Counted from the stretch's first letter, positions 1 to 9,520 are shown. The stretch: DNA of 64,000 bases from DASYQD01 sp963837455 (GCA_963837455.1 CAWINM010000001.1:2480001-2544000); one strand, 5' to 3'. The notes: generated by a model from the letters alone, not told the origin. Program-made: numbers and translations.

Positions 1-2
1 CC

Positions 3-248
3 GACACCGTCCTCAACATGGGCATCAAGGCCTTCAACGAGGGGAGCATGGACAAGGCGTTCGAGGCCTTCGATCAAGCCGTGCGCGAGAACCCGGACCG
101 TGCCGACGCCTACTATTACCGGGCCCTGGTCTTCCTCAACCGTGGCAAGAGCAAGGAAGCCAAGGCCGACCTCGACAAGCTCCTCGCCCTCGATCCCGAC
201 GGCCCGCACGCTGCCGACGCCAAGGCCTTCCTCAAGGACCTGCACTGA
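3..248 (+). CDS. TPR protein, C-terminal remnant (5' end outside window)
   Basis: The reading frame is open from the left edge and gives 81 residues. It contains a clear TPR-like helix pair: an A/F-rich first helix, then the spacing typical of TPRs with DAYYYRALVFLNRG and a closing LDPDG. It ends in a lysine-containing helix. An internal ATG at 18 lies inside the repeat, so the true start is upstream of the window. The next gene begins 34 bases after the stop on the same strand and is also a TPR protein, so this is probably the preceding member of the same operon. TPRs are protein-interaction scaffolds; nothing visible assigns a specific partner. Confidence 0.75.
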   Translation, partial: DTVLNMGIKAFNEGSMDKAFEAFDQAVRENPDRADAYYYRALVFLNRGKSKEAKADLDKLLALDPDGPHAADAKAFLKDLH

Positions 249-282
249 GCTCCCCAGCGGTGTCCGGCGGCGACGCGCACCC

Positions 283-2382
283 GTGATCGGGAGGGCCCTC
301 CCTCGCCGCGCCGGCCTCGCCGGCGCGGCCTGGCTCGCCGCCGCCGCGATGGGCTGCGGCGGTCCCGCACCGGGGGCCACGGGTGGCGGGCCACCGCTTC
401 GCGGCGGCGACGTCCTGCTGGTGACCATCGACACGCTGCGTGCGGATGCCGTCGGCTTCGCCGGCAACCGGCGGGTGGAGACGCCGACGCTCGACCGCCT
501 CGCCGCCGCCGGTCGCGTCTTCACCGACGCCCACGCCCACAACGTGGTGACCCTGCCGTCCCACACCAACATCCTCACCGGTCGCTACCCCTACCAGCAC
601 GGCGTTCGCGAGAACAGCGGCTTCGTGCTGGCGACGACGGTTCCCACGCTGGGAACGATGCTCGGCGGTGCGGGCTACGCCACCGCGGCCTTCGTCGCCG
701 CCTTCCCGCTCGACCGGCGGTTCGGCCTCGGCCGCGGCTTCGCCGTCTACGACGACAGCTTCCCGCGCGGCTCCGACCCCGCGCAGTTCGTCCTCGCCGA
801 GCGGCGCGGCGACAAGGTGGTCACCCCGGCGCTCGCCTGGTGGCGCCAGCATCGCGGGCAGCGCCGCTTCCTCTGGGTGCACCTCTACGACCCCCACGCC
901 GCGTACGAGCCGCCGGAGCCGTTCGCCAGCCGCTATCGCGACGACCCCTACCTCGGCGAGGTGGCCGCCACCGACTCCTTCCTCGCCCCGCTGCTGCTGC
1001 CGTTCCTGCGGGGCGAGGAGCCCCCCGCCCTGGTGGTGGTGACCGCCGACCACGGTGAGTCCCTCGGCGAGCACGGCGAGCTCACCCACGGCCTGTTCGC
1101 CTACGAGGCCACGCTCAAGGTGCCGCTGGTGGTGTGGTACCCGGGAATCGCCCCCGGTCGTGACGAGCGAGCCGCCCGCCACGTCGACATCGTCCCCACG
1201 GTGCTCGCGGCGCTCGGCCTGGCGGTGCCCGCCGACCTTCCCGGACGTTCCCTGCTGGGGCCGCCCCCAGCCGACGAGACGAGCTACTTCGAGAGCCTCT
1301 CCACCTGCCTCAACCGCGGCTGGGCACCCCTGCGCGGCATGCTGCGCGACCACCGCAAGTACGTTGACCTGCCGTTGCCCGAGCTCTACGACCTCGCCGC
1401 CGACCCGCACGAGGAGCACAACCTCGTCGATAGCGACCGCCGTACCGCCCGGGCGCTGCAGCGCCAGCTGCCCGCGGAGTCGACCTGGCCGCCCTCCCCC
1501 GGAGCCGTCCCCGCCGAGGTGGCCAAGAACCTGCGCAGCCTCGGCTACGCTGCGGCAGGCGCCCCGCTGAAGGCGGTCTACACGGCCGCCGACGACCCCA
1601 AGCGCCTGGTCGGGCTCGACGACGAGATCCACCGTGTGATCGCCGCCTACTCGGAGGGCCGCTACCAGGAGGCCGTGCGGCTCGCGCGACAGGTGATCGC
1701 GGCGCGGCCCGACATGGCGGAGGGGTACGAGGACCTCGCCCTCGCCCTGCGCCAGCTCGAGCGGCCCGCCGAAGCGGCGTCGGTGCTCCGGCAGGCGATC
1801 GCCCGCGGCGTGCGGGGCGAGTCGCTGCGGCGCCAGCTCGGTCTGACCCTTGCCGAGAGCGGCCAGGCGGCGGCGGCCGTGGAGGTCCTCGCGCCGCTGG
1901 TGGGGTCTCCGGGCGTCGACCCCGAGACGCTCGACGCGCTGGGCATCGCGCTCAGCGACAGCGGCCGCCACGAGGAGGCCGCGCGGATGCTGGAGCGCGC
2001 CATCGCCGAGTATCCGGAGGATCCCGCCGGCTACGAGAACCTCGGCATCGTGCTGCTGCGTCGTGGCGATGCGGCGGCGGCGCGCAGCCGCCTGGAGGCG
2101 GCGCTGGCGCTCAACCCGCGACTGCCGATCTCCTGGAACACGCTCGGCGTGGCGCTCTACGAGCTGCAGCAGCCGGCGGCGGCGGTCGACGCCTGGCGCC
2201 GCGCTGCCGACATCGACCCGCGGCAGCTCGACGCCCTCTTCAATCTCGGGCTGGTGGCGGCGTCGCTGGGGCGCCACGCCGAGGCCCGCGACGCCCTGAC
2301 GCGGTTCGTGGCGACGGCGCCCGCGGCTCGTGCCGCGGACGTTGCCAAGGCGCGGGCCCTGCTCGCCGAGCTGCCGGGATGA
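283..2382 (+). CDS. Sulfatase/alkaline-phosphatase-superfamily lipoprotein fused to TPRs
   Basis: This 699-residue protein starts at GTG 283, just before a lipoprotein signal whose lipobox ends AAMGC, so it is probably membrane-anchored outside the cytoplasm. Residues about 45-420 carry the sulfatase fold: metal-binding Asp50 in VTIDTLR, the nucleophile segment T90-L-P-S-H and the metal site D256-H257 in TADHGES. In true sulfatases the nucleophile is Cys or Ser in C/S-x-P-x-R, matured to formylglycine. Here it is Thr and the Arg is His, as in phosphoglycerol-transferase or phosphatase-like branches, so sulfate-ester hydrolysis is doubtful. Residues from about 445 to the end form at least six TPRs. 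The substrate is unknown. The stop overlaps the next start as ATGA, suggesting translational coupling to a paralogue. Confidence 0.85.
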   Translation: MIGRALPRRAGLAGAAWLAAAAMGCGGPAPGATGGGPPLRGGDVLLVTIDTLRADAVGFAGNRRVETPTLDRLAAAGRVFTDAHAHNVVTLPSHTNILTGRYPYQHGVRENSGFVLATTVPTLGTMLGGAGYATAAFVAAFPLDRRFGLGRGFAVYDDSFPRGSDPAQFVLAERRGDKVVTPALAWWRQHRGQRRFLWVHLYDPHAAYEPPEPFASRYRDDPYLGEVAATDSFLAPLLLPFLRGEEPPALVVVTADHGESLGEHGELTHGLFAYEATLKVPLVVWYPGIAPGRDERAARHVDIVPTVLAALGLAVPADLPGRSLLGPPPADETSYFESLSTCLNRGWAPLRGMLRDHRKYVDLPLPELYDLAADPHEEHNLVDSDRRTARALQRQLPAESTWPPSPGAVPAEVAKNLRSLGYAAAGAPLKAVYTAADDPKRLVGLDDEIHRVIAAYSEGRYQEAVRLARQVIAARPDMAEGYEDLALALRQLERPAEAASVLRQAIARGVRGESLRRQLGLTLAESGQAAAAVEVLAPLVGSPGVDPETLDALGIALSDSGRHEEAARMLERAIAEYPEDPAGYENLGIVLLRRGDAAAARSRLEAALALNPRLPISWNTLGVALYELQQPAAAVDAWRRAADIDPRQLDALFNLGLVAASLGRHAEARDALTRFVATAPAARAADVAKARALLAELPG

Positions 2383-4619
2383 GCCCAACGGACCGCCGAC
2401 GCTGCTCGCGCCGTCGCCGGGCGGCGACACTCGGCCTGGTGCTGCTTGCTGGCGCGGCCGGGTGTCGCCACCCGCCCACTGCCGCCGGCGGCGAGGGACC
2501 ATTCCGCGGCGCTCCGGTGGTGCTGATCTCGATCGACACCTTGCGCTCGGACCACCTGCCGGCCTACGGCTACCGCGGCGTCGACACGCCGGCGATCGAC
2601 GCGCTGCGCCGCGACGCCGTGCTCTTCGCGCGCGCTTACAGCCAGGTGCCCCTCACCCTCCCCTCGCACGTCGCGATCCTCTCCGGCGAGCTGCCGACGG
2701 TCACCGGCGTGCGCGACAACGTCGGCTACCACTACGACGCCAAGCGCTGGCCCAGCCTCGCGGTGGAGCTGGGCGCCGCGGGCTACGCCACCGGCGGCTT
2801 CGTCTCCGCCTTCGTGCTGCGCGGCGAGACCGGCGTGCGGGCCGGCTTCGATGCCTGGGACGACCAGGTCCAGCGGCGCTACAACGAGGTTCTCGGCAAC
2901 TCCCAGCGTCCCGGGCGCGACACCGTGGCGGCGGCCCTGCGCTGGCTGGCGACGCTCGCCGACCGTCCTTTCTTCCTCTTCGTCCACCTCTACGAGCCGC
3001 ACTCCCCCTACGCGCCGCCGGAGCCATTCGCGTCGCGCTACGCGCTCCCCTACGACGGCGAGATCGCCACTGCGGACGCGGCGGTCGGGCAGCTCATCTC
3101 CGAGCTGCGGCGGCGCGGCATCTACGATCGCGCCGTGGTCGCGCTGCTCGCCGACCATGGCGAGGGTCTCGGCGATCACGGCGAGCAGGAGCACGGCGTC
3201 CTGCTCTACCGCGAGGCGCTGCAGGTGCCGCTGCTGCTCAAGCTCCCCGGCGGCAGGCGCGCCGGTGAGCGCGTCGAGCAGCCGGTCGAGCTGGTGGATC
3301 TCTTCCCGACGCTGCTCGCCCTCGTCGGGGTCCAGCGGCACGGCAGCGTGCCGCTGTCGGGTCGCTCGCTGCTGCTGCCGCCGCCGGCGGCGCCGCGCGC
3401 GTTCTACGCCGAGACCTACTACCCACGCCTGCACTTCGGCTGGAGCGAGCTGCTGTCGGTGATCCGCGACCGCTATCAGTACGTCCACGGCCCGGCTCCC
3501 CAGCTCTTCGACCTCGTCGGCGACCCCGCGGAGCGGCACGACGTGCTGGCCGACGAGCGGCGCGTCTATGCCGAGCTGCGCAAGGCCGCCGAAGCCGCCG
3601 CCACCGAGCTCGAGGGTCCGGCGGCGGTCGATGAGGAGACGCGCAAGCGGCTGGCCGCCCTGGGCTACGCGGCGAGCGCCGTGAGGGTCGGTCCCGGGCA
3701 GACGCTCGCCGATCCGCGGGCGATGATCCACACCCTGGCGCAGCTGCAGCAGGGAATGACGCTGGTGCGCGAGCAGCGCTTCGCGGAGGCGGTGCCGGTG
3801 CTGCAGCGGCTGGTCGCCGACAGCCCGACGATGGTCGACGCCTGGGAGGAGCTCGGCGGTGCCCTGCAGGGCCTCGGTCAGCTGGAGCCGGCCCTCGACG
3901 CCTACCAGCACGCCCTGCGGCTGTCGAGTGGCGCGACCCACATCGCCGCCGCCGCCGGTACCGTCCTGCTCGCCCTCGGCCGCGATGAGGAAGCCAAGCA
4001 GCACGCGCGGCTGGCCCTGCCGGCGAGCCCCTCGCTGGGCCACGACCTGCTGGCGCGCATCGCCCTCACCGAGGGGGACCTCCCCACCGCCGAGCGGGAG
4101 GCGCGGGCGGCGCTGGCCGCCGGCGGGGAGCGAGTGACGCCGCTGCTGGTGCTGGCGCAAGTGGAGGTGAAGCAAGGGCGTCTCGACGAAGCCGAGAGGA
4201 CCGTCGCGTCGGCGGCCGCCGAGGTGGGCAAGCAGGGCGGGGACCAGAAAGTCCCCTCGCTCGAGATGGTGCGTGGCGACGTTCTCGCGCGGCAGGGTCG
4301 CGCCGCCGACGCCGAGGCCGCCTTCGAGGCCGAGATCGCCAGCTTTCCCACCTCGCTGCGGGCGTACTCGGGGCTAGCGCTCTTGTATGCGGCGGAGGGG
4401 CGCCCGGATGCCGCCGTCACCATGCTGCGCCGCCTGGTGGACGACAACCATGGCTCGCCCGCCGCCTACGCCGAGGCGGTGCGCGGCCTGCGGGCGCTCG
4501 GCGAGACACGGGGAGCCGACGCCTTGCTGCGGCAAGCCATGGCGTTGCACCCGCGAAGCGAGGAGCTACACTCCCTGCTCTCGCCAGCAACGCCCCCCCG
4601 GAGCCCGAACCCATCATGA
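2379..4619 (+). CDS. Second sulfatase-like lipoprotein fused to TPRs (paralogue of the preceding gene)
   Basis: This is a 746-residue protein with the same architecture as its neighbour. An Arg-rich n-region and a lipobox ending AGAAGC are followed by a sulfatase-type domain: Asp53 in ISIDTLR, T93-L-P-S-H at the nucleophile site and LADHGEGLGDHG at the metal site. The C-terminal 300 residues are TPRs. As in the upstream protein, the usual Cys/Ser nucleophile is Thr and the Arg of the sulfatase signature is His. The tandem arrangement and matching domain order imply duplication. The start ATG overlaps the preceding TGA, and its own TGA overlaps the next ATG. A hydrolase or transferase acting on an extracellular phospho- or sulfo-glycan is plausible but not shown. 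Confidence 0.85.
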   Translation: MSPTDRRRCSRRRRAATLGLVLLAGAAGCRHPPTAAGGEGPFRGAPVVLISIDTLRSDHLPAYGYRGVDTPAIDALRRDAVLFARAYSQVPLTLPSHVAILSGELPTVTGVRDNVGYHYDAKRWPSLAVELGAAGYATGGFVSAFVLRGETGVRAGFDAWDDQVQRRYNEVLGNSQRPGRDTVAAALRWLATLADRPFFLFVHLYEPHSPYAPPEPFASRYALPYDGEIATADAAVGQLISELRRRGIYDRAVVALLADHGEGLGDHGEQEHGVLLYREALQVPLLLKLPGGRRAGERVEQPVELVDLFPTLLALVGVQRHGSVPLSGRSLLLPPPAAPRAFYAETYYPRLHFGWSELLSVIRDRYQYVHGPAPQLFDLVGDPAERHDVLADERRVYAELRKAAEAAATELEGPAAVDEETRKRLAALGYAASAVRVGPGQTLADPRAMIHTLAQLQQGMTLVREQRFAEAVPVLQRLVADSPTMVDAWEELGGALQGLGQLEPALDAYQHALRLSSGATHIAAAAGTVLLALGRDEEAKQHARLALPASPSLGHDLLARIALTEGDLPTAEREARAALAAGGERVTPLLVLAQVEVKQGRLDEAERTVASAAAEVGKQGGDQKVPSLEMVRGDVLARQGRAADAEAAFEAEIASFPTSLRAYSGLALLYAAEGRPDAAVTMLRRLVDDNHGSPAAYAEAVRGLRALGETRGADALLRQAMALHPRSEELHSLLSPATPPRSPNPS

Positions 4620-6301
4620 AGCGACCGCACCTGCTGCTCTGCCTCTGCTCCCTCCTCGTCGCCGCGTCCGGCCATGCCGTCACGGCGGCGCCCGAGGCTC
4701 CCGTCGCCGCTCCCGCGGCGGCGTCCCCGGCGCCCACCAGCGCCGCCGTCCGCGAGGCGACGGCGCTCGCCCAGGGCGGCAAGGTGCAGGAGGCCGTCGC
4801 CCGTCTCGAGCGCGAGCGGGCGCAGCTCGAACCGCGGGGGCTGTCGCTGCTCGGTGCCCTCTACCTGCAGGTCGGCAAGGCCCCCGATGCGCTGGCGGTG
4901 CTGCGTCCTCTCGCCGATCGCGACGACGCCGAAGCGGCGGTGCTCTACAACGCCGGTCGGGCGGCGGTGCAGAGCGGCGAGCTCGACGCGGGCCGCATCT
5001 ACCTCGCGCGCTCGGTGGACAAGTTTCCCGCCTCGCCCGCCGCTCGCGACCTCGGCCTGCTTCTCGCGCGCGAGGGGCGGGTGGTCGAGGCATACTCGCT
5101 GCTGCGCCCGTGGACGCTCTCCAACGCCGACGACGGGGACGCACGGCTGGTTGCGGCGACGCTCGCCATCACCCTCGAGCGCCCGGAGGAGGCGCAGCAA
5201 CTGCTCTACGGCCTCGTCGAGAGCCCGGCGGTGAGGCTGCTCGAGGCCCGCGTGCGGGTGCTCGTCGGCGACGGCCCCAAGGCGCTCGAGCTGCTGCAGC
5301 CGGTGCTGGCCCAGCATCCGCCGGCGATGGACCTCGAGGTGCGGCGGGTGGCCGCCGAGGCCTACCTCCTCGCCGGGCAGCCGGCGAAGGCGGTCGAGCA
5401 GCTGCGTGGCAAGGCCGGCAACGTGCCCGCCCTGGTGCTGATCCTCGGCCGGGCGGAGCGCCAGGCGGGCGATGCCACCGCCGCGCTCGCCACTCTCGGT
5501 CCGCTGGCATCGCGCCTGCCCGACGACCCGCGCGCTCTCGGTGACCCGCGACCGGCGGCGGGCATCGCCCGCGAGTACGGAGAGCTGCTGCTCAACGCCC
5601 GCCGGGCGGGCGACGCGGTTCCCTACCTGCAGAAGGCCACCAAGCTTCAGCCGCAGAGCGAGGAGGCGTGGTCGAGCCTGGCCCGCGCCCTCGATGCCAG
5701 CGGCCGCACCCAGGATGCGGCGCAGGCGCGCGCCCAGGCGCAGGGGCTCGCCACCGCCCGCCAGGCCGCCGCGGCCACGCCGCGAGCCCCCGCACCGGCC
5801 GCGCCCGGTGGCGCCACCCCCGCCGATGGTGGCGGCGCGCCGGCGATGCCGGCCTATGCCGCCACCGCCCTCTCCCTCGCGCAGCAGGGCAAGACCCAGC
5901 AGGCGCTCGACGTCCTCCAGCAGCGGCTGGCGGCGGTGCCCGACGACGAGCTGGCGCACACCCTCGAGGTGCGGATGCTGCTCGCCCAGCAGCAGTACGT
6001 GCCCGCGCGCAAGGCTGTCGACGCGGCGCTGGCGCGAGCGCCGCAGAACCCGAACTTCATCTACCTCCGCGGTGCGGTGGAGATGGCGATGCACGACCTC
6101 GACGCCGCCGAGCGGGACCTGCGGCAGACGCTCGCCCTCGACCCGAAGCACCTGGCGGCGATGAGCGACCTGGCGGTGCTGCTGATGACGGTGGGGAAGA
6201 ACGACGAGGCTCGCGGCTTGCTCGAGCAGGTGCTGCGCCTCAACCCGCAGGACCGCAACGCCGCCGCCAACCTCGAGCAGCTGCGCAAGGGAGCGGGGTA
6301 G
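4616..6301 (+). CDS. Secreted TPR protein
   Basis: This 561-residue protein starts with a Sec-type signal peptide (MKRPHLLLCLCSLLVAASG, then an Ala/Pro-rich segment). Its remainder is almost entirely helical TPR-like repeats, with a proline/alanine-rich linker around residues 385-410 separating two repeat blocks. The last block (FIYLRGAVEMAMHDLDAA and onward) shows canonical TPR spacing. It overlaps the upstream sulfatase-like gene by four bases (ATGA). It has no catalytic motif. The gene order suggests a periplasmic scaffold working with the two preceding lipoproteins or the following FG-GAP protein. PEP-CTERM and type IV assembly systems also use such TPR proteins, but no hallmark of either is present here. 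Confidence 0.8.
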   Translation: MKRPHLLLCLCSLLVAASGHAVTAAPEAPVAAPAAASPAPTSAAVREATALAQGGKVQEAVARLERERAQLEPRGLSLLGALYLQVGKAPDALAVLRPLADRDDAEAAVLYNAGRAAVQSGELDAGRIYLARSVDKFPASPAARDLGLLLAREGRVVEAYSLLRPWTLSNADDGDARLVAATLAITLERPEEAQQLLYGLVESPAVRLLEARVRVLVGDGPKALELLQPVLAQHPPAMDLEVRRVAAEAYLLAGQPAKAVEQLRGKAGNVPALVLILGRAERQAGDATAALATLGPLASRLPDDPRALGDPRPAAGIAREYGELLLNARRAGDAVPYLQKATKLQPQSEEAWSSLARALDASGRTQDAAQARAQAQGLATARQAAAATPRAPAPAAPGGATPADGGGAPAMPAYAATALSLAQQGKTQQALDVLQQRLAAVPDDELAHTLEVRMLLAQQQYVPARKAVDAALARAPQNPNFIYLRGAVEMAMHDLDAAERDLRQTLALDPKHLAAMSDLAVLLMTVGKNDEARGLLEQVLRLNPQDRNAAANLEQLRKGAG

Positions 6302-6335
6302 GGTGAGCCTCGCGCCTGCCGCGGAGCGGTGAGCC

Positions 6336-8024
6336 GTGCACGACCGGCGCCGAGGTGAGCAGGCCCCGCCAGGGCTCCTTCCCGCCCTGCTCCGGCCGCA
6401 CCTGACCGTCGCCGCAGCGCTGGTGCTCTGCACCGCAGCGCCTGCCCTCGCCAGCGGCATCCGCTTCCGCGACGTCGCCGCGGCCTGGGGGCTCGGCTTC
6501 CGTCACCACAACGCCGCCACCGGCCGGCGCTACATGGTGGAGACCATGGTGGGTGGGGTGGTGGTCTTCGACTTCGACGGTGACGGCGACGAGGACGTCT
6601 TCTTCGTCGACGGTGGCGCGCTGCCCGGCTACGGTGGTGAGCCCGCGCGTTCGCGGCTCTTCCGCAACGACGGCGGCGGCCATTTCGTGGACGTCACCGA
6701 GCGCTCGCGCATCGTCGTCGCCGGCTACGGGGCGGGAGCCACCGCCGGCGACGTCGACGGTGACGGCGACCTCGACCTCTACGTCACCGAGCTGGGCGGC
6801 AACCAACTGTGGCGCAACGACGGCGACGGCTCCTTCAGCGACGTCACCGCGGCGGCCGGCGTCGGCAGCTCGGGTTGGAGCGCCGGCGCCGCCTTCGCCG
6901 ACGTCGACCGCGACGGCGACCTCGACCTCTACGTCGCCGAGTATGCCGACTTCACCCCTGCCAAGCACCGGGACTGTCGCGACGCCGCCACCGGTATCGT
7001 CGGCTACTGCAAGCCCCAGGCGTACCCCGCCCTCGCCGATCACTTCTACCGCAACCGCGGTGACGGCACCTTCGTCGAGGCAACCGCCGCGGCGGGGCTC
7101 GCCGGGCCCCGTGCCCACGGGCTGGGCGTCGGCTTCTTCGACTACGACGACGACGGCTGGCCCGACCTCTTCGTCGCCAACGACGGCGATCCCAACCTGC
7201 TCTTCCACAACCGCGGCGATGGCAGCTTCGAGGAGATCGGCATGCTCGCCGGCGTCGCGCTGTCCCCCAACGCCAAGCCCGAGGCGGGGATGGGCGTCGA
7301 CTTCGACGACTACGACGGCGACGGCCGCCCCGACGTCGTCATCACCAACTTCGACCTCGAGAGCCTGGGGCTGCGGCGCAACCTCGGCGACGGACTCTTC
7401 CAGGACACCCGCTTCGTCGCCAAGCTCGCCGAGCCCTCGCTGCTGTCGCTCGGCTTCGGCGTCGACTTCGCCGACCTCGACCAGGATGGCGACCCCGACC
7501 TGGTGGTGGCCAACGGGCATGTCAACGACGTCGTCGGTCAGATGCGCGCCGGCGCCCAGTTCGCCCAGCGCAACCAGGTCTACGAGAACCGCGGCGACGG
7601 CACCTTCGCCGAGGCGCTGGACACCGGCATGGACCTGGTGCGGGTGAGCCGGGGGCTCGCCAGCGGCGACCTCGACGGCGACGGCGACCTCGACGTCGTC
7701 ATCCTCGACACCAACGACCTCGCCGAGGTGTGGGAGAACACCAGCCCCGCGGCCGGCGCCTTCCTGCTGGTCGACCTCGCCGCCTCTGGCGGCAACACCT
7801 TCGGTGTGGGAGCCCGGATCACCGCCGAGGCCGCCGGTCGCAGCCAGCTGCGCGAGGTGCGCAGCGGCGCCTCCTACCTGTCGCAACATGCCATGAGCTG
7901 CCACTTCGGTCTCGGTGCCGCGGCACGGGTCGACGGCCTCCGCGTGCGCTGGAACGACGGCCGCGCGAAGCTCTACCGCGATGTGCCGGCGAGCCATCGT
8001 CTCCGGCTCGTCGCCGGCGGCTGA
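6336..8024 (+). CDS. CRTAC1-family protein (FG-GAP/VCBS repeats plus ASPIC/UnbV domain)
   Basis: This protein of about 562 residues starts at GTG 6336 and has a signal-like hydrophobic segment (VAAALVLCTAAPALASG). It then carries at least six FG-GAP/VCBS repeats, each with calcium-binding loops of DxDGDGDxD type (for example DFDGDGDED and DVDGDGDLD), forming a predicted beta-propeller. Cys214 and Cys225 flank the insert CRDAATGIVGYC, a feature typical of this family, and are probably disulfide-bonded. The C-terminal 80 residues match the ASPIC/UnbV domain (GVGARIT, then SYLSQHAMSCHFGLG and VRWNDGR). Family members are secreted, and their biochemical role is not established. It is one of three such proteins in this gene run. 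Confidence 0.85.
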   Translation: MHDRRRGEQAPPGLLPALLRPHLTVAAALVLCTAAPALASGIRFRDVAAAWGLGFRHHNAATGRRYMVETMVGGVVVFDFDGDGDEDVFFVDGGALPGYGGEPARSRLFRNDGGGHFVDVTERSRIVVAGYGAGATAGDVDGDGDLDLYVTELGGNQLWRNDGDGSFSDVTAAAGVGSSGWSAGAAFADVDRDGDLDLYVAEYADFTPAKHRDCRDAATGIVGYCKPQAYPALADHFYRNRGDGTFVEATAAAGLAGPRAHGLGVGFFDYDDDGWPDLFVANDGDPNLLFHNRGDGSFEEIGMLAGVALSPNAKPEAGMGVDFDDYDGDGRPDVVITNFDLESLGLRRNLGDGLFQDTRFVAKLAEPSLLSLGFGVDFADLDQDGDPDLVVANGHVNDVVGQMRAGAQFAQRNQVYENRGDGTFAEALDTGMDLVRVSRGLASGDLDGDGDLDVVILDTNDLAEVWENTSPAAGAFLLVDLAASGGNTFGVGARITAEAAGRSQLREVRSGASYLSQHAMSCHFGLGAAARVDGLRVRWNDGRAKLYRDVPASHRLRLVAGG

Positions 8025-8028
8025 GCCG

Positions 8029-9456
8029 ATGCGTCCGCGTTGGGCCTCGCTGCCGCTCGCCGCGGCGCTCGCCTGCACGCCGGCGGTGGGCCGCCCGGCG
8101 CCGAGCGTGAGGGTCGCCACGCACGTCGGCGGGGTGCCAGGCCCTGCCGCGCGGGACGTGGAATCGCCCTATGAGGCGCAGCGCGTCGCGCTACCGCGTG
8201 ACGCGGCGCAGCGCTTCCGCATCGAGGACGACCCCGATCGCCCCCTGCTCGCTTCTGTCTACTCCCTTCCGTCCACGCTCGTCGACGGCGGCGAGGCGGA
8301 GGCGATGCTGGCCGCGGTGCGGGCCGCCGACCCGCGGCGGGAGATCCTGGTGCTCGTCGACGCGGCCATGGAGGCGAGGCTCGCCCCGCTCGCCGCGCGG
8401 CTGCGGTTGCGCCTGCTCCTGGCCCGCGGCGGACCCTACTCTCCCTGGCCGCGGGATCCCTTCAGCTTTGCCCGCGCCAGCGAGGGCAGCGTGCGCCTGA
8501 TCGTGCGCCCCAACCTGCAGCCGGGACGCGAGGCGGACGCCGACCTCGGCCCCGAGCTGGCGCGCGACCTGCCCCCGGACCTCGACCGCGCCTGGGGAGG
8601 CGTGCGCTGGGCCCGCGCCGCGGTGCCGTTTCACAACGGCCAGGTACTGCTCACTCGCGACGCCGCCTGGGTGACGCTGCACACCTTCGAGCCCCGCGCC
8701 CTCGAGCTCCTCGGGCTCCCCCGCGTACCGGTGGAGAGCTTCTACACCGCCGCCGGCATCGAGGCCTACGTCGGCGCCGTGCGGCGTGCCGCCGGCGAGC
8801 TGGCGGAGCTCTACGGGCGCCCCGTACGCTTCGTGCACCCGTTGCCGGAAGCGGCCCCCGACCGGCCTCTGGAGGGGCGCGAGCAGCTGTGGCGCCTCGG
8901 CGGCGGAGCGGGCTACGACCTCGACTCGCTGGTCGCGCTGCTGCCCGGTCCCGGCCGCGGCTCGGCCCTCGTCGCCGACCTCACCCTGGGTGGCCGGTTG
9001 CTCGCCGCCCTCACGCCGCCCGAATGGCGTGCATTCGCGAACGATTACGGGCTGGCTCCCGACGGGCTGCCGGCGGCGATGACGGCGGCAAGCGGCTCGG
9101 CGCGCGGACGTGCCCTCGCCGGCTTCCTCGACCTGGTGGCCGCGCACCTCCAGGGGCTGGGCTTCCGGGTCCGCCGGCTGCCGCTGCTCGTGGCACCGGT
9201 GCCCGGGAGGGGAGAGCCGGTGGACCCGCTGCGTGACGACTTCCTCGTCACCTGGGCCAACGTGGTGGTGGAGCGAAGGGCCGACGGGGCGCGTGCCGAA
9301 GGGTTCTCGGGGCTCCTGCCCGCCGGCGACCGTCTCGCCGCCGAGGCGTTCGCCGCCGCCGGCGTTCACCTCGACCTGCTGCCCCCGCTGCTCGGCAGCG
9401 TGGAGCGCAACGGCGGCTACCGCTGCGCCTCCAACCACCTGCGAGCGTCCGACTGA
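8029..9456 (+). CDS. Putative guanidino-group-modifying-fold (deiminase/amidinotransferase-like) lipoprotein
   Basis: This 475-residue protein begins at ATG 8029, four bases after the preceding stop. Its N-terminus could be a lipoprotein signal with Cys16 (AALAC), though the lipobox is imperfect. Several features resemble the guanidino-modifying superfamily of peptidylarginine deiminase and agmatine deiminase: PWPRDP at 139-144 (compare W-x-R-D-x-G-P), a GYDLDSLVALLPG segment at the place of the family's G-H-x-D loop, and a C-terminal GGYRCAS with candidate nucleophile Cys466. The catalytic His of the middle motif is not visible, so activity may be altered or lost. No member of this fold is usually found beside CRTAC1 proteins, which makes the assignment tentative. 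Confidence 0.45.
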   Translation: MRPRWASLPLAAALACTPAVGRPAPSVRVATHVGGVPGPAARDVESPYEAQRVALPRDAAQRFRIEDDPDRPLLASVYSLPSTLVDGGEAEAMLAAVRAADPRREILVLVDAAMEARLAPLAARLRLRLLLARGGPYSPWPRDPFSFARASEGSVRLIVRPNLQPGREADADLGPELARDLPPDLDRAWGGVRWARAAVPFHNGQVLLTRDAAWVTLHTFEPRALELLGLPRVPVESFYTAAGIEAYVGAVRRAAGELAELYGRPVRFVHPLPEAAPDRPLEGREQLWRLGGGAGYDLDSLVALLPGPGRGSALVADLTLGGRLLAALTPPEWRAFANDYGLAPDGLPAAMTAASGSARGRALAGFLDLVAAHLQGLGFRVRRLPLLVAPVPGRGEPVDPLRDDFLVTWANVVVERRADGARAEGFSGLLPAGDRLAAEAFAAAGVHLDLLPPLLGSVERNGGYRCASNHLRASD

Positions 9457-9520
9457 CGGGTGATGGCCCCTGCGGCATCCCGCGTGGAGCTGGGGCGCAC
9501 GGGGCGCGAGGTCGAGGCGA

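Noticed and set aside
232..2502. A long minus-strand open frame opposite the first sulfatase-like gene
   Set aside because: The composition is low-complexity and shadow-like (His/Arg/Val/Gly runs), while the plus strand has clear motifs and a lipoprotein signal.
6540..7760. DNA-level repeats (gacggcgacctcgacc-like) suggesting a CRISPR or tandem repeat
   Set aside because: They encode calcium loops of FG-GAP repeats, vary in spacing and sequence, and lie in frame within a gene.
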